Shown here in pieces: positions 51,316 through 59,131 of a DNA stretch of 64,000 bases. Position numbers and translations under genes: made by a program. Numbering within the stretch: the stretch's first letter is position 1; every line of letters begins with the position of its first letter. The DNA is from an uncultured Paracoccaceae bacterium (GTDB lineage: Bacteria > Pseudomonadota > Alphaproteobacteria > Rhodobacterales > Rhodobacteraceae). Location: assembly GCA_947500005.1 (NCBI GenBank), contig CANMQJ010000002.1:248001-312000 (forward strand), in the 5' to 3' direction. The notes under the pieces were generated by a model. That model saw nothing but the letters and a program-made list of their open reading frames with translations, was not told the origin of the DNA and did no database searches.

Positions 51316-52182
51316 TCATGCCCCGTTCCGGTCCTTTTCCTCGACCGCGAGCAGGTGGCTCAGGCCCTCGCGGTAGGTGGGGTATTCAAGCCTGATCCCC
51401 AGCTCGGATTTCATCCGGTCGTTCCGCACGCGCTTGTTCTCGGAATAGAAGGAGCGGGCCATCGGGGTCATCTCGGCCTGCTCGAAGGGTTCCTCGGGCG
51501 GCAGGGGCAGGTCCAGCAGCTGCGCGGCATGGGCGATGACGTCCTGCGGCGGGGCGGGATCGTCGTCGCAGAGGTTGTAGATCGCGCCAGGGCGCGGCTG
51601 CGCCATCGAGGCGGCCAGTACCTGCGCGATGTCGTCGACATGGATGCGCGAGAAGACCTGTCCCGGCTTGATGATCCTGCGGGCGGTGCCCGAGCGAACC
51701 TTGGCAAAGGGGCCGCGGTCGGGGCCGTAGATGCCCGCCAGGCGAAAGATGTGCAGCGGCAGGCCGGGGATGGATTGCCAGTCGGCCTCGGCCCGTACCC
51801 GCAATTCGCCGCGGCGCGAGGTGGGGGCGAGGGGCGTTTCCTCGTCCACCCAGCCGCCATCGTGATCGCCATAGACGCCGGTGGTGGAGAGATAGCCCGC
51901 CCAGTCGAGCGCGGGCGCAAGCGCCGCGATCCGGGGGCGCAGCGCGGCGAGAACCGGGTCGCCGCCCTCCCCCGGTCCGGCGGAAATCAGCAGGTGGGTG
52001 ACACCCGACAGGTCGGGATCCTCCCCCGGCCAGAGAACGGGGGTGACGCCATCGGCGCGGATCGCGTCGAGCTTGTCGGGAGTGCGCGTGGTGCCGCGCA
52101 GGGTCCAGCCCTGTGGTACCAGCCGCCGGGCCAGCGCGCGGGCGGTGTAGCCGTAACCGAAGATGAAAAGCGTGCCTGTCAT
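51316..52182 (-). CDS. NAD-dependent epimerase/dehydratase family protein (YeeZ-like)
   Basis: A 288-residue short-chain-type protein with Rossmann motif FIFGYGYTARALA (GxGxxx, residues about 6-18), YLSTTGVYGDHDGGWVDE and RLAGIYGPDR. It resembles YeeZ of E. coli, for which the substrate is unknown. The usual YxxxK pair of extended SDRs is not clear, since the S-T-x-V-Y region has tyrosine but no lysine at the +4 position, so enzymatic activity is uncertain. ATG 52182 chosen over 52221. Confidence 0.82.
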   Translation of the reverse strand: MTGTLFIFGYGYTARALARRLVPQGWTLRGTTRTPDKLDAIRADGVTPVLWPGEDPDLSGVTHLLISAGPGEGGDPVLAALRPRIAALAPALDWAGYLSTTGVYGDHDGGWVDEETPLAPTSRRGELRVRAEADWQSIPGLPLHIFRLAGIYGPDRGPFAKVRSGTARRIIKPGQVFSRIHVDDIAQVLAASMAQPRPGAIYNLCDDDPAPPQDVIAHAAQLLDLPLPPEEPFEQAEMTPMARSFYSENKRVRNDRMKSELGIRLEYPTYREGLSHLLAVEEKDRNGA

Positions 52183-52264
52183 CCGTCTTACATGGCGCGG
52201 GGCGGGCGGGCTGGCAAGCATCTGCCGGCTTGCATCGAATCTCGGATCGCTCTTTCATGCCGGC

Positions 52265-52897
52265 ATGACCACGAAGCAGCCAGACCTAGAGAGTGCCTAC
52301 AGCCTCAAGACGCCCGACGATTCCCGCCGGCTCTATGCCGCGTGGGCGGATGATTACGACCGTGGGTTCGCCGTGCAGCAGGATTACCGCCTGCATATCG
52401 AGACCGCGCGCGCCTTTGTCGGGGCGGGCGGCCAGGGGCCGGTGCTGGACGTGGGCGCGGGCACCGGGCTGTGCGGAATGGTGCTTGCCGAGGAAGGCGT
52501 GGGGCCGATCGACGCCACCGATATCAGCGCCGAGATGCTGGCAAAGGCGATGAAGAAGGACATCTATCGCGACGCGATCGAGGCGGACCTGTACGAGGGA
52601 GTCCCGGCGCCGGAGGGCAGCTATGCGGGCATCGTTTCGTCAGGCACCTTCACGCATGGCCATGTCGGGCCGGAGGTGATTGACGGGCTGTTGCGCATCG
52701 CCCGGCACGGGGCGCAGTTCGCGCTGTCGATCAACACGAAGCATTTCGAGACGATGGGATTCGCCGCGTTCTTCGACGATCTGGCACGCGGCCGGATCGC
52801 GTCGCTGTCGCTGCCGGAGGTGGCGATCTACGGCCCGCGCGGCGAGGGGCCGCACAGGCACGACACGGCGCGGATCGCGCTGTTCGAGAAGCGCTAG
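52265..52897 (+). CDS. SAM-dependent methyltransferase
   Basis: A 210-residue class I methyltransferase. The SAM-binding motif LDVGAGTGLCGM is at about 61-72, followed by IDATDISAEMLAKA (post-II). The N-terminus (AYSLKTPDDSRRLYAAWADDYD) resembles the Williams-Beuren/WBSCR27-type methyltransferases. Substrate unknown. ATG 52265 starts the family-like part; the longer frame upstream is not similar. It converges with caiD, 3 nt between the stop codons. Confidence 0.85.
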   Translation: MTTKQPDLESAYSLKTPDDSRRLYAAWADDYDRGFAVQQDYRLHIETARAFVGAGGQGPVLDVGAGTGLCGMVLAEEGVGPIDATDISAEMLAKAMKKDIYRDAIEADLYEGVPAPEGSYAGIVSSGTFTHGHVGPEVIDGLLRIARHGAQFALSINTKHFETMGFAAFFDDLARGRIASLSLPEVAIYGPRGEGPHRHDTARIALFEKR

Positions 52898-52900
52898 CCT

Positions 52901-53680
52901 TTATTTCCCCTTCCAGACCGGGTCGCGTTTCTCGGCAAAGGCGCGGGCGCCTTCGAGCTGGTCCTCGGAGGAATAGAGCAGGTCCACCGTCCGCAGCTGG
53001 CGCTTGGTGATGCGGTTCATCATGTCCTGGAATTTCGAATCCTCGGACTCGCGCACGATCTCCTTGATCGCGGCATAGACGAGCGGCGGGCCGGAGGCGA
53101 GCAGGCGCGCCAGTTCCCAGGCCCGGTCGAGCAGCTGGTCGGGGGGCACGATCTCGTTCACGAGGCCCCAGCGATGCGCCTCCTCGGCGTCGAACCAGCG
53201 GCCCGTCAGCAGCAGCTCCATCGCGATGTGATAGGGGATGCGCTTGGGCAGCTTGACGCTGGCCGCGTCGGCCACGGTGCCCGAGCGGATCTCGGGCAGG
53301 GCGAACGTGGCATGGTCGGCGGCAAGGATCATGTCGGCGCTCAGCGCCAGTTCCAGCCCGCCGCCGCAGGCGATGCCGTTGACCGCGGCGATGACGGGCT
53401 TGTTCATCTCGCGCATCTCCTGCAACCCGCCGAAGCCGCCGACGCCGTAATCGCCATCGACCGCGTCGCCATCGGCCGCGGCCTTGAGATCCCATCCGGG
53501 GCAGAAGAATTTCTCTCCCCCGCCCGTCAGGATCGCCACGCGCAGCTCGGGGTCGTCACGGAAGTCGCGAAAGGTCTCGCCCATGATCCGGCTAGTTTCG
53601 AGGTCGATGGCGTTGGCCTTGGGCCGGTCGAGCGTCACTTGCAGGATCGCACCGTCGCGTTTCGTGGTCACAGGGCTCAT
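52901..53680 (-). CDS. caiD: Carnitinyl-CoA dehydratase-like enoyl-CoA hydratase
   Basis: A 259-residue crotonase. The oxyanion-hole regions are present: FFCPGWDLKAAADGDA near 58 and ACGGGLELALSADM near 105; the catalytic glutamate would lie in the ALPEIRSGTVADAAS segment near 129. The stretch GWDLKAAA with DYGVGGFGGLQEM closely resembles CaiD, which hydrates crotonobetainyl-CoA to carnitinyl-CoA. The gene overlaps the upstream CoA ligase by 4 nt. A general enoyl-CoA hydratase is the alternative. Confidence 0.85.
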   Translation of the reverse strand: MSPVTTKRDGAILQVTLDRPKANAIDLETSRIMGETFRDFRDDPELRVAILTGGGEKFFCPGWDLKAAADGDAVDGDYGVGGFGGLQEMREMNKPVIAAVNGIACGGGLELALSADMILAADHATFALPEIRSGTVADAASVKLPKRIPYHIAMELLLTGRWFDAEEAHRWGLVNEIVPPDQLLDRAWELARLLASGPPLVYAAIKEIVRESEDSKFQDMMNRITKRQLRTVDLLYSSEDQLEGARAFAEKRDPVWKGK

Positions 53681-55686
53681 GCGTTTGCCTTTCGTATCAG
53701 GGCGTCCACCGCGACCGCAGCAGTGGGCGTGCAGATCAGCGGGTTCACCTCAACTTCACTGACGGTCGCCGCATTGGCAACCAGGTAGGACTGGATCGCC
53801 AGGGCGGCGTCCAGAATGGCGTCGAGATCGGCGGCGGGCCTGCCGCGATAGCCGGCCAGAAGCGGCGCGCAGCGCAGACGCGACAGCGCCGCCCGGATCG
53901 CGTCGCGGCTGGAGGGGACCAGCAGCGAGACGGTGTCGCGCAGGATCTCGGTCAGCACGCCGCCCGCGCCGAGCGTCAGCACATAGCCATGCGCGGGGTC
54001 GCGGGTGATTCCGATCAGGAGTTCCGCGACGCCGCCCGCAGTCATCTCTTCGACGAGGATGTTCTCGGTTCCGATCTCGCGCGCGATGGCGGGCAGGTCG
54101 CCGGGCTGCACCCCCAGCCGAACGGCGCCATGTTCGGACTTGTGGGCGAGCCCCACGCCCTTGACCGCGAAGGGCGGGGTCAGGCCAGAGATGTCGACGC
54201 AACCCGCAGTGCCGGTCACGCTGCGCGGCACGTCGAGGCCGTAAGCTGCGAGCACGGATTTGGCCTCGGCCTCGGTCAGCGTGCGGTCGGGATCGGCGGT
54301 GCCGGGCAGCAGGATGGGATCGGCCGGGTCCGGCAGCGGACGGGCCGCCGCCTCGGCCGCCGCCAGCCCCTCGTGCAGACCGGCCACGGGCACGACACCG
54401 CCGGCCATCAGCTCTTGAGCCACATGCTCGGGCATGAGTTCGGGCAGCGAGGAGGCGACCATCATCCGCGCGCCGGTCGCGGCCACGCCCAGCGCCGCCT
54501 GCGTGGCGCAGGCCCAGTCCGCCGCGTCGGTATGCGGGTAATCGACGATGGAGAGGGTCAGGTCGATATCCGGCCCAGTCATCCCCGCCCAGGCCCGCGT
54601 CATCGCCTGCGTGTCGCGCCAGATATAGGTGTGGTAGTCGAGCGGATTGGCCAGCGCCACCATCGGCCCAAGCGCGTCGCGCAGGGCCGTCCGCTGCTCC
54701 GCCGAGAGCGGCGGCATCTCGAGGTCGCGACCCACAGCCATGTCCGCGATCAGGCTTGCCTCGCCCCCCGAACAGCTGATCGAGGCAAGGCGCTTGCCCC
54801 TGAGCCGCCCGCCCATGTGCAGAAGCTTCAGCGTCTCGATAAAGCTGGGCACGTCGCCCAGCCGCGCGATGCCCAGCCGGTCGAGCACCGCCTGCGCCCC
54901 CGCATCGCCCCCCGCGAGCGAGGCGGTATGCGACACGGTCGCCGCCTGGGCCTGGGCCGAGCGGCCCATCTTGAGCGCCACGAGGGGCACATCGCGCGCG
55001 CGGGCGTGCGTGGCCAGCGCCTCCCATTTGCGCAGGTCACCGAAGCCTTCGACATGCACACCGATGGCCGTGATGCGGGGATCGTCGAGCAGGGCCAGCG
55101 CCAGATCGGCCTGGTGGGTCTGCGCCTGGTTCCCGCAGGCGATCATGTAGCCGATGGGCAGTGCGCGGCGCTGCATGGTCAGGTTGATCGCGATGTTGGA
55201 GCTTTGCGTGAGGATGGCCACCCCGCGCTCCACGGGCGCCATCCCGTGCTGGTCCGGCCAGATCGCCACCCGGTCGAGCGCGTTGACGAACCCGTAGCAA
55301 TTCGGTCCCAGGATCGGCATCTCGGCCGCCGCCGCCACCAGATCGGACTGGAGATCGCCCGAGCCTGCATCCTCGGCCGCGGCCTCGCGGAAGCCCGAGG
55401 CGAAACAGACCGCGCCGCCCGCGCCCATCCCCGCCAGGTCACGCACGATCGCGATGCTGGCATGGCGGTTGACCGCGATGAAGGCCGCGTCGATCGGGTC
55501 GCCCACCTCCTCCAGCCCGCGCACGGAGCGGCAGCCTTCAAGCCGCTTGCCGCCGGGATGGACGAAGACGATCTCGCCCGCATAATCCAGCCGCCGCGCC
55601 GCCCCCAGGATCGCCGGCCCCCAGGCACCGCCGCCGATGATGGCCAGCCGTTCCGGCGCCAGCAGGCGGGAGAGATCGCGCCTCAT
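53677..55686 (-). CDS. NDP-forming acyl-CoA ligase (acetate-CoA ligase family)
   Basis: A 669-residue fused alpha-beta enzyme: CoA-binding domain (IIGGGAWGPAILGAARRL, about 15-32), succinyl-CoA-synthetase-like domains with the phosphohistidine motif VSHTASLAGGD (about 255-265), and a C-terminal ATP-grasp domain from about 450 (VKGVGLAHKSEHGAVRLG and ILVEEMTAGGVAELLIG, LTLGAGGVLTEILRD). These enzymes make acyl-CoA with ATP or GTP, giving NDP and phosphate. Next to caiD and an acyl-CoA dehydrogenase it probably activates a carnitine-like or other short acid. ATG 55686 fits the conserved start. Confidence 0.85.
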   Translation of the reverse strand: MRRDLSRLLAPERLAIIGGGAWGPAILGAARRLDYAGEIVFVHPGGKRLEGCRSVRGLEEVGDPIDAAFIAVNRHASIAIVRDLAGMGAGGAVCFASGFREAAAEDAGSGDLQSDLVAAAAEMPILGPNCYGFVNALDRVAIWPDQHGMAPVERGVAILTQSSNIAINLTMQRRALPIGYMIACGNQAQTHQADLALALLDDPRITAIGVHVEGFGDLRKWEALATHARARDVPLVALKMGRSAQAQAATVSHTASLAGGDAGAQAVLDRLGIARLGDVPSFIETLKLLHMGGRLRGKRLASISCSGGEASLIADMAVGRDLEMPPLSAEQRTALRDALGPMVALANPLDYHTYIWRDTQAMTRAWAGMTGPDIDLTLSIVDYPHTDAADWACATQAALGVAATGARMMVASSLPELMPEHVAQELMAGGVVPVAGLHEGLAAAEAAARPLPDPADPILLPGTADPDRTLTEAEAKSVLAAYGLDVPRSVTGTAGCVDISGLTPPFAVKGVGLAHKSEHGAVRLGVQPGDLPAIAREIGTENILVEEMTAGGVAELLIGITRDPAHGYVLTLGAGGVLTEILRDTVSLLVPSSRDAIRAALSRLRCAPLLAGYRGRPAADLDAILDAALAIQSYLVANAATVSEVEVNPLICTPTAAVAVDALIRKANA

Positions 55687-55750
55687 GCAGAGAGCCCTGA
55701 AATGGAGCCCGTTCCGGGCACATGCCTGCGCGCCCGTTCCGGGCGCGGGT

Positions 55751-55794
55751 GCGAGGCTCTGCCTCGCGCTCCGGGATATTTGGAGCAAGAGGAA
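55751..55794 (+). repeat. Palindrome-headed intergenic repeat, copy A
   Basis: A palindrome GCGAGGC-TCT-GCCTCGC followed by CGCTCCGGGATATTTGGAGC and AAGAGGAA. A second copy in opposite orientation lies at 55913-55964. This style of repeat resembles REP/BIME elements seen between genes in Rhodobacteraceae (recollection). Confidence 0.6.
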
Positions 55795-55818
55795 GGGGGG
55801 GAGACGGCGCTCCCCCCC
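55795..55818. other. Strong GC stem-loop in the 55687-55999 gap
   Basis: GGGGGGGAG (55795-55803), loop ACGGCG, CTCCCCCCC (55810-55818). The 313-nt gap between the acyl-CoA dehydrogenase gene end and the CoA ligase start holds no gene that I can support; it consists of this and related hairpins, including CGGATGGGC-GCA-GCCCATTCG near 55970. Confidence 0.55.
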
Positions 55819-55912
55819 GGTGAAAAGGCGCAAGCCCCTTCCCCTTGCACGGCCATCGGCTTCCCAGCCTGTTCCGTGCCTCCACCATGCCGAAAAGAGG
55901 TTAAGCAAGTCT

Positions 55913-55964
55913 TTCCTCTTGCCGGAAATATCCCGGGGGAGCGCGAGGGGGCTGGCCCCCTCGC
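55913..55964 (-). repeat. Palindrome-headed intergenic repeat, copy B
   Basis: Read on the minus strand: a GCGAGGGGGCCAGCCCCCTC palindrome followed by a CGCTCCCCCGGGATATTT core and GCAAGAGGAA. It matches copy A in the CGCTC, CGGGATATTT and GCAAGAGGAA blocks, with the palindrome and a 3-nt stretch altered. Confidence 0.6.
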
Positions 55965-55999
55965 CCCGGTCGGATGGGCGCAGCCCATTCGAAACACCC

Positions 56000-57160
56000 T
56001 CATGCCCCCAGCGCCCTGAGCAGCTCGCGGCTGATGATATGGCGCTGGATCTCGGACGTGCCGTCCCAGATCCGCTCGACCCGCGCATCGCGCCAGAACC
56101 GTTCCAGGGGATAATCGTCCATCAGCCCCATCCCGCCATGGATCTGGATCGCGGCATCGGTGACCCGCGCAAGCATCTCGGAGGCATAGAGCTTGGCCGA
56201 GGCGATCTCGCGGTTGGCGGGCAGGCCCTTGTCCAGCCGGTCGGCGGCGGCCAGCGTCAGCAGGTCGGCCGCGTCGATCTCGGTGATCATGTCGGCGATC
56301 TGGAAGCTCACCCCCTGGAACTTGCCGATCTTCTGGCCGAATTGCTCGCGCTCGGCGGCGTAGGACAGCGCATAGTCGAACACGCGGCGCGCGCGGCCGA
56401 CAGACATGGTGGCGACGGTGATCCGGGTGGCATAGAGCCAGGTGTTCATCACCTCGAACCCGCCATCGACCGCGCCCAGAACCTGGGTATCGGGCAGGCG
56501 GCAGTCGTCGAATTCCAGGATCATGTTCTTGTAGCCGCGATGGCTGACCGACTTGTAGCCGTCGCGGATGGTGAAGCCCGGCGTGCCGCGATCGACGAGG
56601 AAGGCGGTGATGCGCTTCTTGGGCCCCTTTGGGGTCTGATCTTCGCCGGTGGCAATGAACACGATGATGAAATCGGCGTGGTCGGCGCCGGAGATGAAAT
56701 GCTTGGTGCCGTTCACCACCCAGTCGCCGCCATCGCGCACGGCCGCGCATTTCATGCCGCGCACGTCGGATCCGGCGCCGGGCTCGGTCATCGCCAGCGC
56801 GTCCATCCGCTCGCCGCGCACGGCGGGCATCAGGTAGCGCTCGACCTGTTCGCCCTCGCAGGCCATCAGGATGTTCTGCGGCCGGCCGAAGAAATGGTTG
56901 AGCGCCATGGAGCCGCGCCCGAGTTCGCGCTCGACCAGCGCGAATTCCAGGTGGCTCAGGCCCGCGCAGCCCACGCTTTCGGGGAAGTTGCAGGCGTAGA
57001 AGCCCAGGTCGAGCGTCTTGCGCTTGATCTCCGCCGCGATCTCGGCGGGTACCTCGCCGCTGCGTTCGACCAGCTCCTCATGCGGGTAGATCTCCTTTTC
57101 GACGAAGCTGCGCACCGTCGAGACGATCATTTCCTGCTCTTCGCTCAGCCCGTATTGCAT
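56000..57160 (-). CDS. Acyl-CoA dehydrogenase
   Basis: A 386-residue FAD enzyme that oxidises acyl-CoA to enoyl-CoA, passing electrons to ETF. Signatures: ALAMTEPGAGSDVRGMKC near 120, GTKHFISGADHADF near 148, and the C-terminal QIHGGMGLMDDYPLERFWRDARVERIWDGTSEI, including the catalytic glutamate region. The ATG at 57160 has AAGGAG 6 nt upstream. The neighbours caiD and CoA ligase make a CaiA- or gamma-butyrobetainyl-CoA-dehydrogenase-like role plausible. It diverges from the GlxA-type regulator, 54 nt apart. Confidence 0.9.
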   Translation of the reverse strand: MQYGLSEEQEMIVSTVRSFVEKEIYPHEELVERSGEVPAEIAAEIKRKTLDLGFYACNFPESVGCAGLSHLEFALVERELGRGSMALNHFFGRPQNILMACEGEQVERYLMPAVRGERMDALAMTEPGAGSDVRGMKCAAVRDGGDWVVNGTKHFISGADHADFIIVFIATGEDQTPKGPKKRITAFLVDRGTPGFTIRDGYKSVSHRGYKNMILEFDDCRLPDTQVLGAVDGGFEVMNTWLYATRITVATMSVGRARRVFDYALSYAAEREQFGQKIGKFQGVSFQIADMITEIDAADLLTLAAADRLDKGLPANREIASAKLYASEMLARVTDAAIQIHGGMGLMDDYPLERFWRDARVERIWDGTSEIQRHIISRELLRALGA

Positions 57161-57214
57161 GGGTGCTCCTTTTTGCGTGTTGGCGCGATCGTGCCGGGGC
57201 TTGCCGGCAGGACC

Positions 57215-58180
57215 ATGCAGGATTACCCCTTTATCATGCAGAAATGGACGAAATCGCCCGCCGCGACGCAGCATATCGGTGTGCTTCTGTTCGACGGCTT
57301 CTCGAATCACTGCCTCGCCAACACGGTGGAGCCGTTGCGGGCGGCCAATACGCTCTCGGGCGCGGCGCTTTACGCCTGGCAGGTGCTGGGGCTGGGGACG
57401 GCGCCCGTCACCTCCTCCTCGGGGTTTTCGGTCACGCCGCAGGCGCGGCTGAGCCATGCGCGGGGCGACATGCTGATGATCATGCCTTCCTACGGGTTCC
57501 GCGATCATGCGAACTGGACGGCGCAGGCGGGGTTGCGCGCCGCATCCGGCCGGTTCGGCACGCTGGTGGGCCTCGACACGGGCAGCTGGCTGATGGCCGA
57601 GGCGGGGCTGCTCGACGGGTATCGCGCGACGATCCACTGGGAGGAGCTGACCGGCTTCGCCGAGCGGTTTCCGCAGGTGGCCGTGGAGCGGCAACGGTTC
57701 CTGGTCGATCGTGACCGGATCACCTGTTCGGGGGCGATGGCGGCCTTCGACATGGTGATGGTTTTTATCGCGCGCGATCACGGGCAGGCGCTGGCGCTGG
57801 AGGTGGCGCAACTGTTCATGACGCGCGATTCGGCGCGGTCGCATGGCGGGATGGCTGCGTCCTCCTCGGCGGTGAACCGGGCGCTGGCGCTGATGCAGGA
57901 ACATCTCGAGGAGCCGCTCCCCATCCCCGAGATCGCCCGCCGCCTCGGCCGCACGCAGAAGGCGCTCGAGGCGCGGATGCGAGCCGAGCTGGGGGCGGGG
58001 CCGGCCGTGGTCTATCGCCGGCTGCGGCTGAACGTCGCGCGGAAACTCGCGGCCGAGACGACGCTGCCGATCTCGGAAATCGCGCTCAGATCCGGCTATG
58101 CCGATGCCAGCGCGATGACGCGCGCCTTTCGGGCCGAGTTCGGCCAGGCGCCCACGGCGCTGCGCCAATCGCCGGGCTGA
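57215..58180 (+). CDS. GlxA-family AraC regulator with DJ-1/PfpI domain (CdhR-like)
   Basis: A 321-residue regulator: N-terminal DJ-1/PfpI-like domain (about 20-190, HIGVLLFDGFSNHCLANTVEP) and C-terminal AraC-type helix-turn-helix pair (about 225-315, PIPEIARRLGRTQKALEARMRAELGAGPAVVYR and SEIALRSGYADASAMTRAFRAEFG). The family includes CdhR and GbdR, which control carnitine and betaine catabolism in Pseudomonas. Located divergently from the acyl-CoA dehydrogenase, it likely controls the CoA module. ATG 57215 chosen, AGGA just upstream; ATG 57236 is possible. Confidence 0.88.
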   Translation: MQDYPFIMQKWTKSPAATQHIGVLLFDGFSNHCLANTVEPLRAANTLSGAALYAWQVLGLGTAPVTSSSGFSVTPQARLSHARGDMLMIMPSYGFRDHANWTAQAGLRAASGRFGTLVGLDTGSWLMAEAGLLDGYRATIHWEELTGFAERFPQVAVERQRFLVDRDRITCSGAMAAFDMVMVFIARDHGQALALEVAQLFMTRDSARSHGGMAASSSAVNRALALMQEHLEEPLPIPEIARRLGRTQKALEARMRAELGAGPAVVYRRLRLNVARKLAAETTLPISEIALRSGYADASAMTRAFRAEFGQAPTALRQSPG

Positions 58181-58183
58181 CCC

Positions 58184-58245
58184 GCAGCGCGTCAGCGCTG
58201 CCCGGCCCAACCGCCGGGGGCGCATCTGCGATGCGTGCCCGGCGG
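58184..58245. terminator. Two hairpins between convergent regulator and aldolase genes
   Basis: GCAGCGC-GTCA-GCGCTGC (58184-58201), then CCGCCGGG (58211-58218) with CCCGGCGG (58238-58245) enclosing GCATC-TGC-GATGC. They sit between two convergent stop codons and probably end transcription on both strands, although no T-tract is present; they also resemble REP elements. Confidence 0.5.
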
Positions 58246-58259
58246 GCGGGAGCGCCTCG

Positions 58260-59015
58260 TCATTGGGCGTAGCTCGAACCCTCATCGTCGAGGATGGCCT
58301 TGAGCTCGGACAGGTGGCGTTCGTCCTGTTCGGGATAGGCCTCCAGCTCGCGTGCCGTCTTCTCGGCGACCTCGTCGCTGAGCACGCGCAAAGGCTGGCC
58401 GGTCTGGAGCGCGCGGATATAGGTCTCGGCCGCGCGTTCGAAGTAATAGAGCCGGTTGAAGGTCTCGGCCACGGTCTGGCCGATCACCATGACGCCGTGA
58501 TTGCCCATGATCAGCACTTTCTTCGCCGGGTCCGAGAGCAGCTCGGCACAGCGCTGCGCCTCTTCCTCGAAGGCGAGCCCACCGTAATGCTCGTCTATGA
58601 CGTAGCGGTTGAAGAAGGTGGCGCAGTTCTGGTCGATCGGCGGCAGGCGCGAATCCGCGAGCGCGGCCAGAACCGTGGCGTGGATCGAATGGACATGCAT
58701 CGCGCAGCGCGCATGGGGGCAGAGCCTGTGCAGCGTGCCGTGCAGCCCCCAGGCGGTGGGGTCGGGGGCGTCGGGCGCCTCCATCGTGGCGGGATCGTTT
58801 GCGTCGAGCAGCAGCAGGTCGGAGGCGCGGATGCGGGCGAAATGCATCTGGTTGGGGTTCATCAGGAATTGCGTGCCATCCTCGTTCACCGCGAGGCTGA
58901 AATGGTTGGCCACGCCTTCATGCATGTCGAGCCGGGCGGTCCAGCGGAAGGCGGCGGCGAGGTCCACCCTCTCCTGCCAGTGCTCGATATTGGGAAGCGG
59001 GGTCACGGCGCGCAT
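58260..59015 (-). CDS. Class II aldolase/adducin family protein
   Basis: A 251-residue zinc protein of the class II aldolase family. Metal residues are seen as the HVHSIH group (about 106-111, in CAMHVHSIHATVL) and the second histidine in MGNHGVMVIG. The glutamate usual for aldolases, in GVANHFSLAVNEDGTQ, is not in its standard place, so decarboxylase, aldolase and dehydratase activities remain possible. Bacterial relatives of this decorated type often act on osmolyte carbon or sugar acids. Convergent with the GlxA-type regulator and separated from the sugar genes by hairpins. Confidence 0.85.
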   Translation of the reverse strand: MRAVTPLPNIEHWQERVDLAAAFRWTARLDMHEGVANHFSLAVNEDGTQFLMNPNQMHFARIRASDLLLLDANDPATMEAPDAPDPTAWGLHGTLHRLCPHARCAMHVHSIHATVLAALADSRLPPIDQNCATFFNRYVIDEHYGGLAFEEEAQRCAELLSDPAKKVLIMGNHGVMVIGQTVAETFNRLYYFERAAETYIRALQTGQPLRVLSDEVAEKTARELEAYPEQDERHLSELKAILDDEGSSYAQ

Positions 59016-59045
59016 CTCTGTCTCCTCCGAAGGGTCGCGTTGGGA

Positions 59046-59094
59046 CCGCCCATCGGGCCTTGCGGGCCTTCTTGCCGGAAAGCGCGATGGGCGG
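59046..59094. terminator. 10-bp inverted repeat between sugar dehydrogenase and aldolase genes
   Basis: CCGCCCATCG (59046-59055) and CGATGGGCGG (59085-59094) are perfect inverted copies with a 29-nt loop. Both flanking genes run leftward, so it may separate their transcripts. It is of the same kind as the hairpins at 55.8 and 58.2 kb. Confidence 0.4.
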
Positions 59095-59131
59095 CGTCGG
59101 CGCGAAGAGTGCCCGGATGCGGCGCGGATTG

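Noticed and set aside
53989..56019. 676-residue open frame opposite the NDP-forming CoA ligase
   Set aside because: Histidine-, arginine- and glycine-rich shadow of a well-supported gene.
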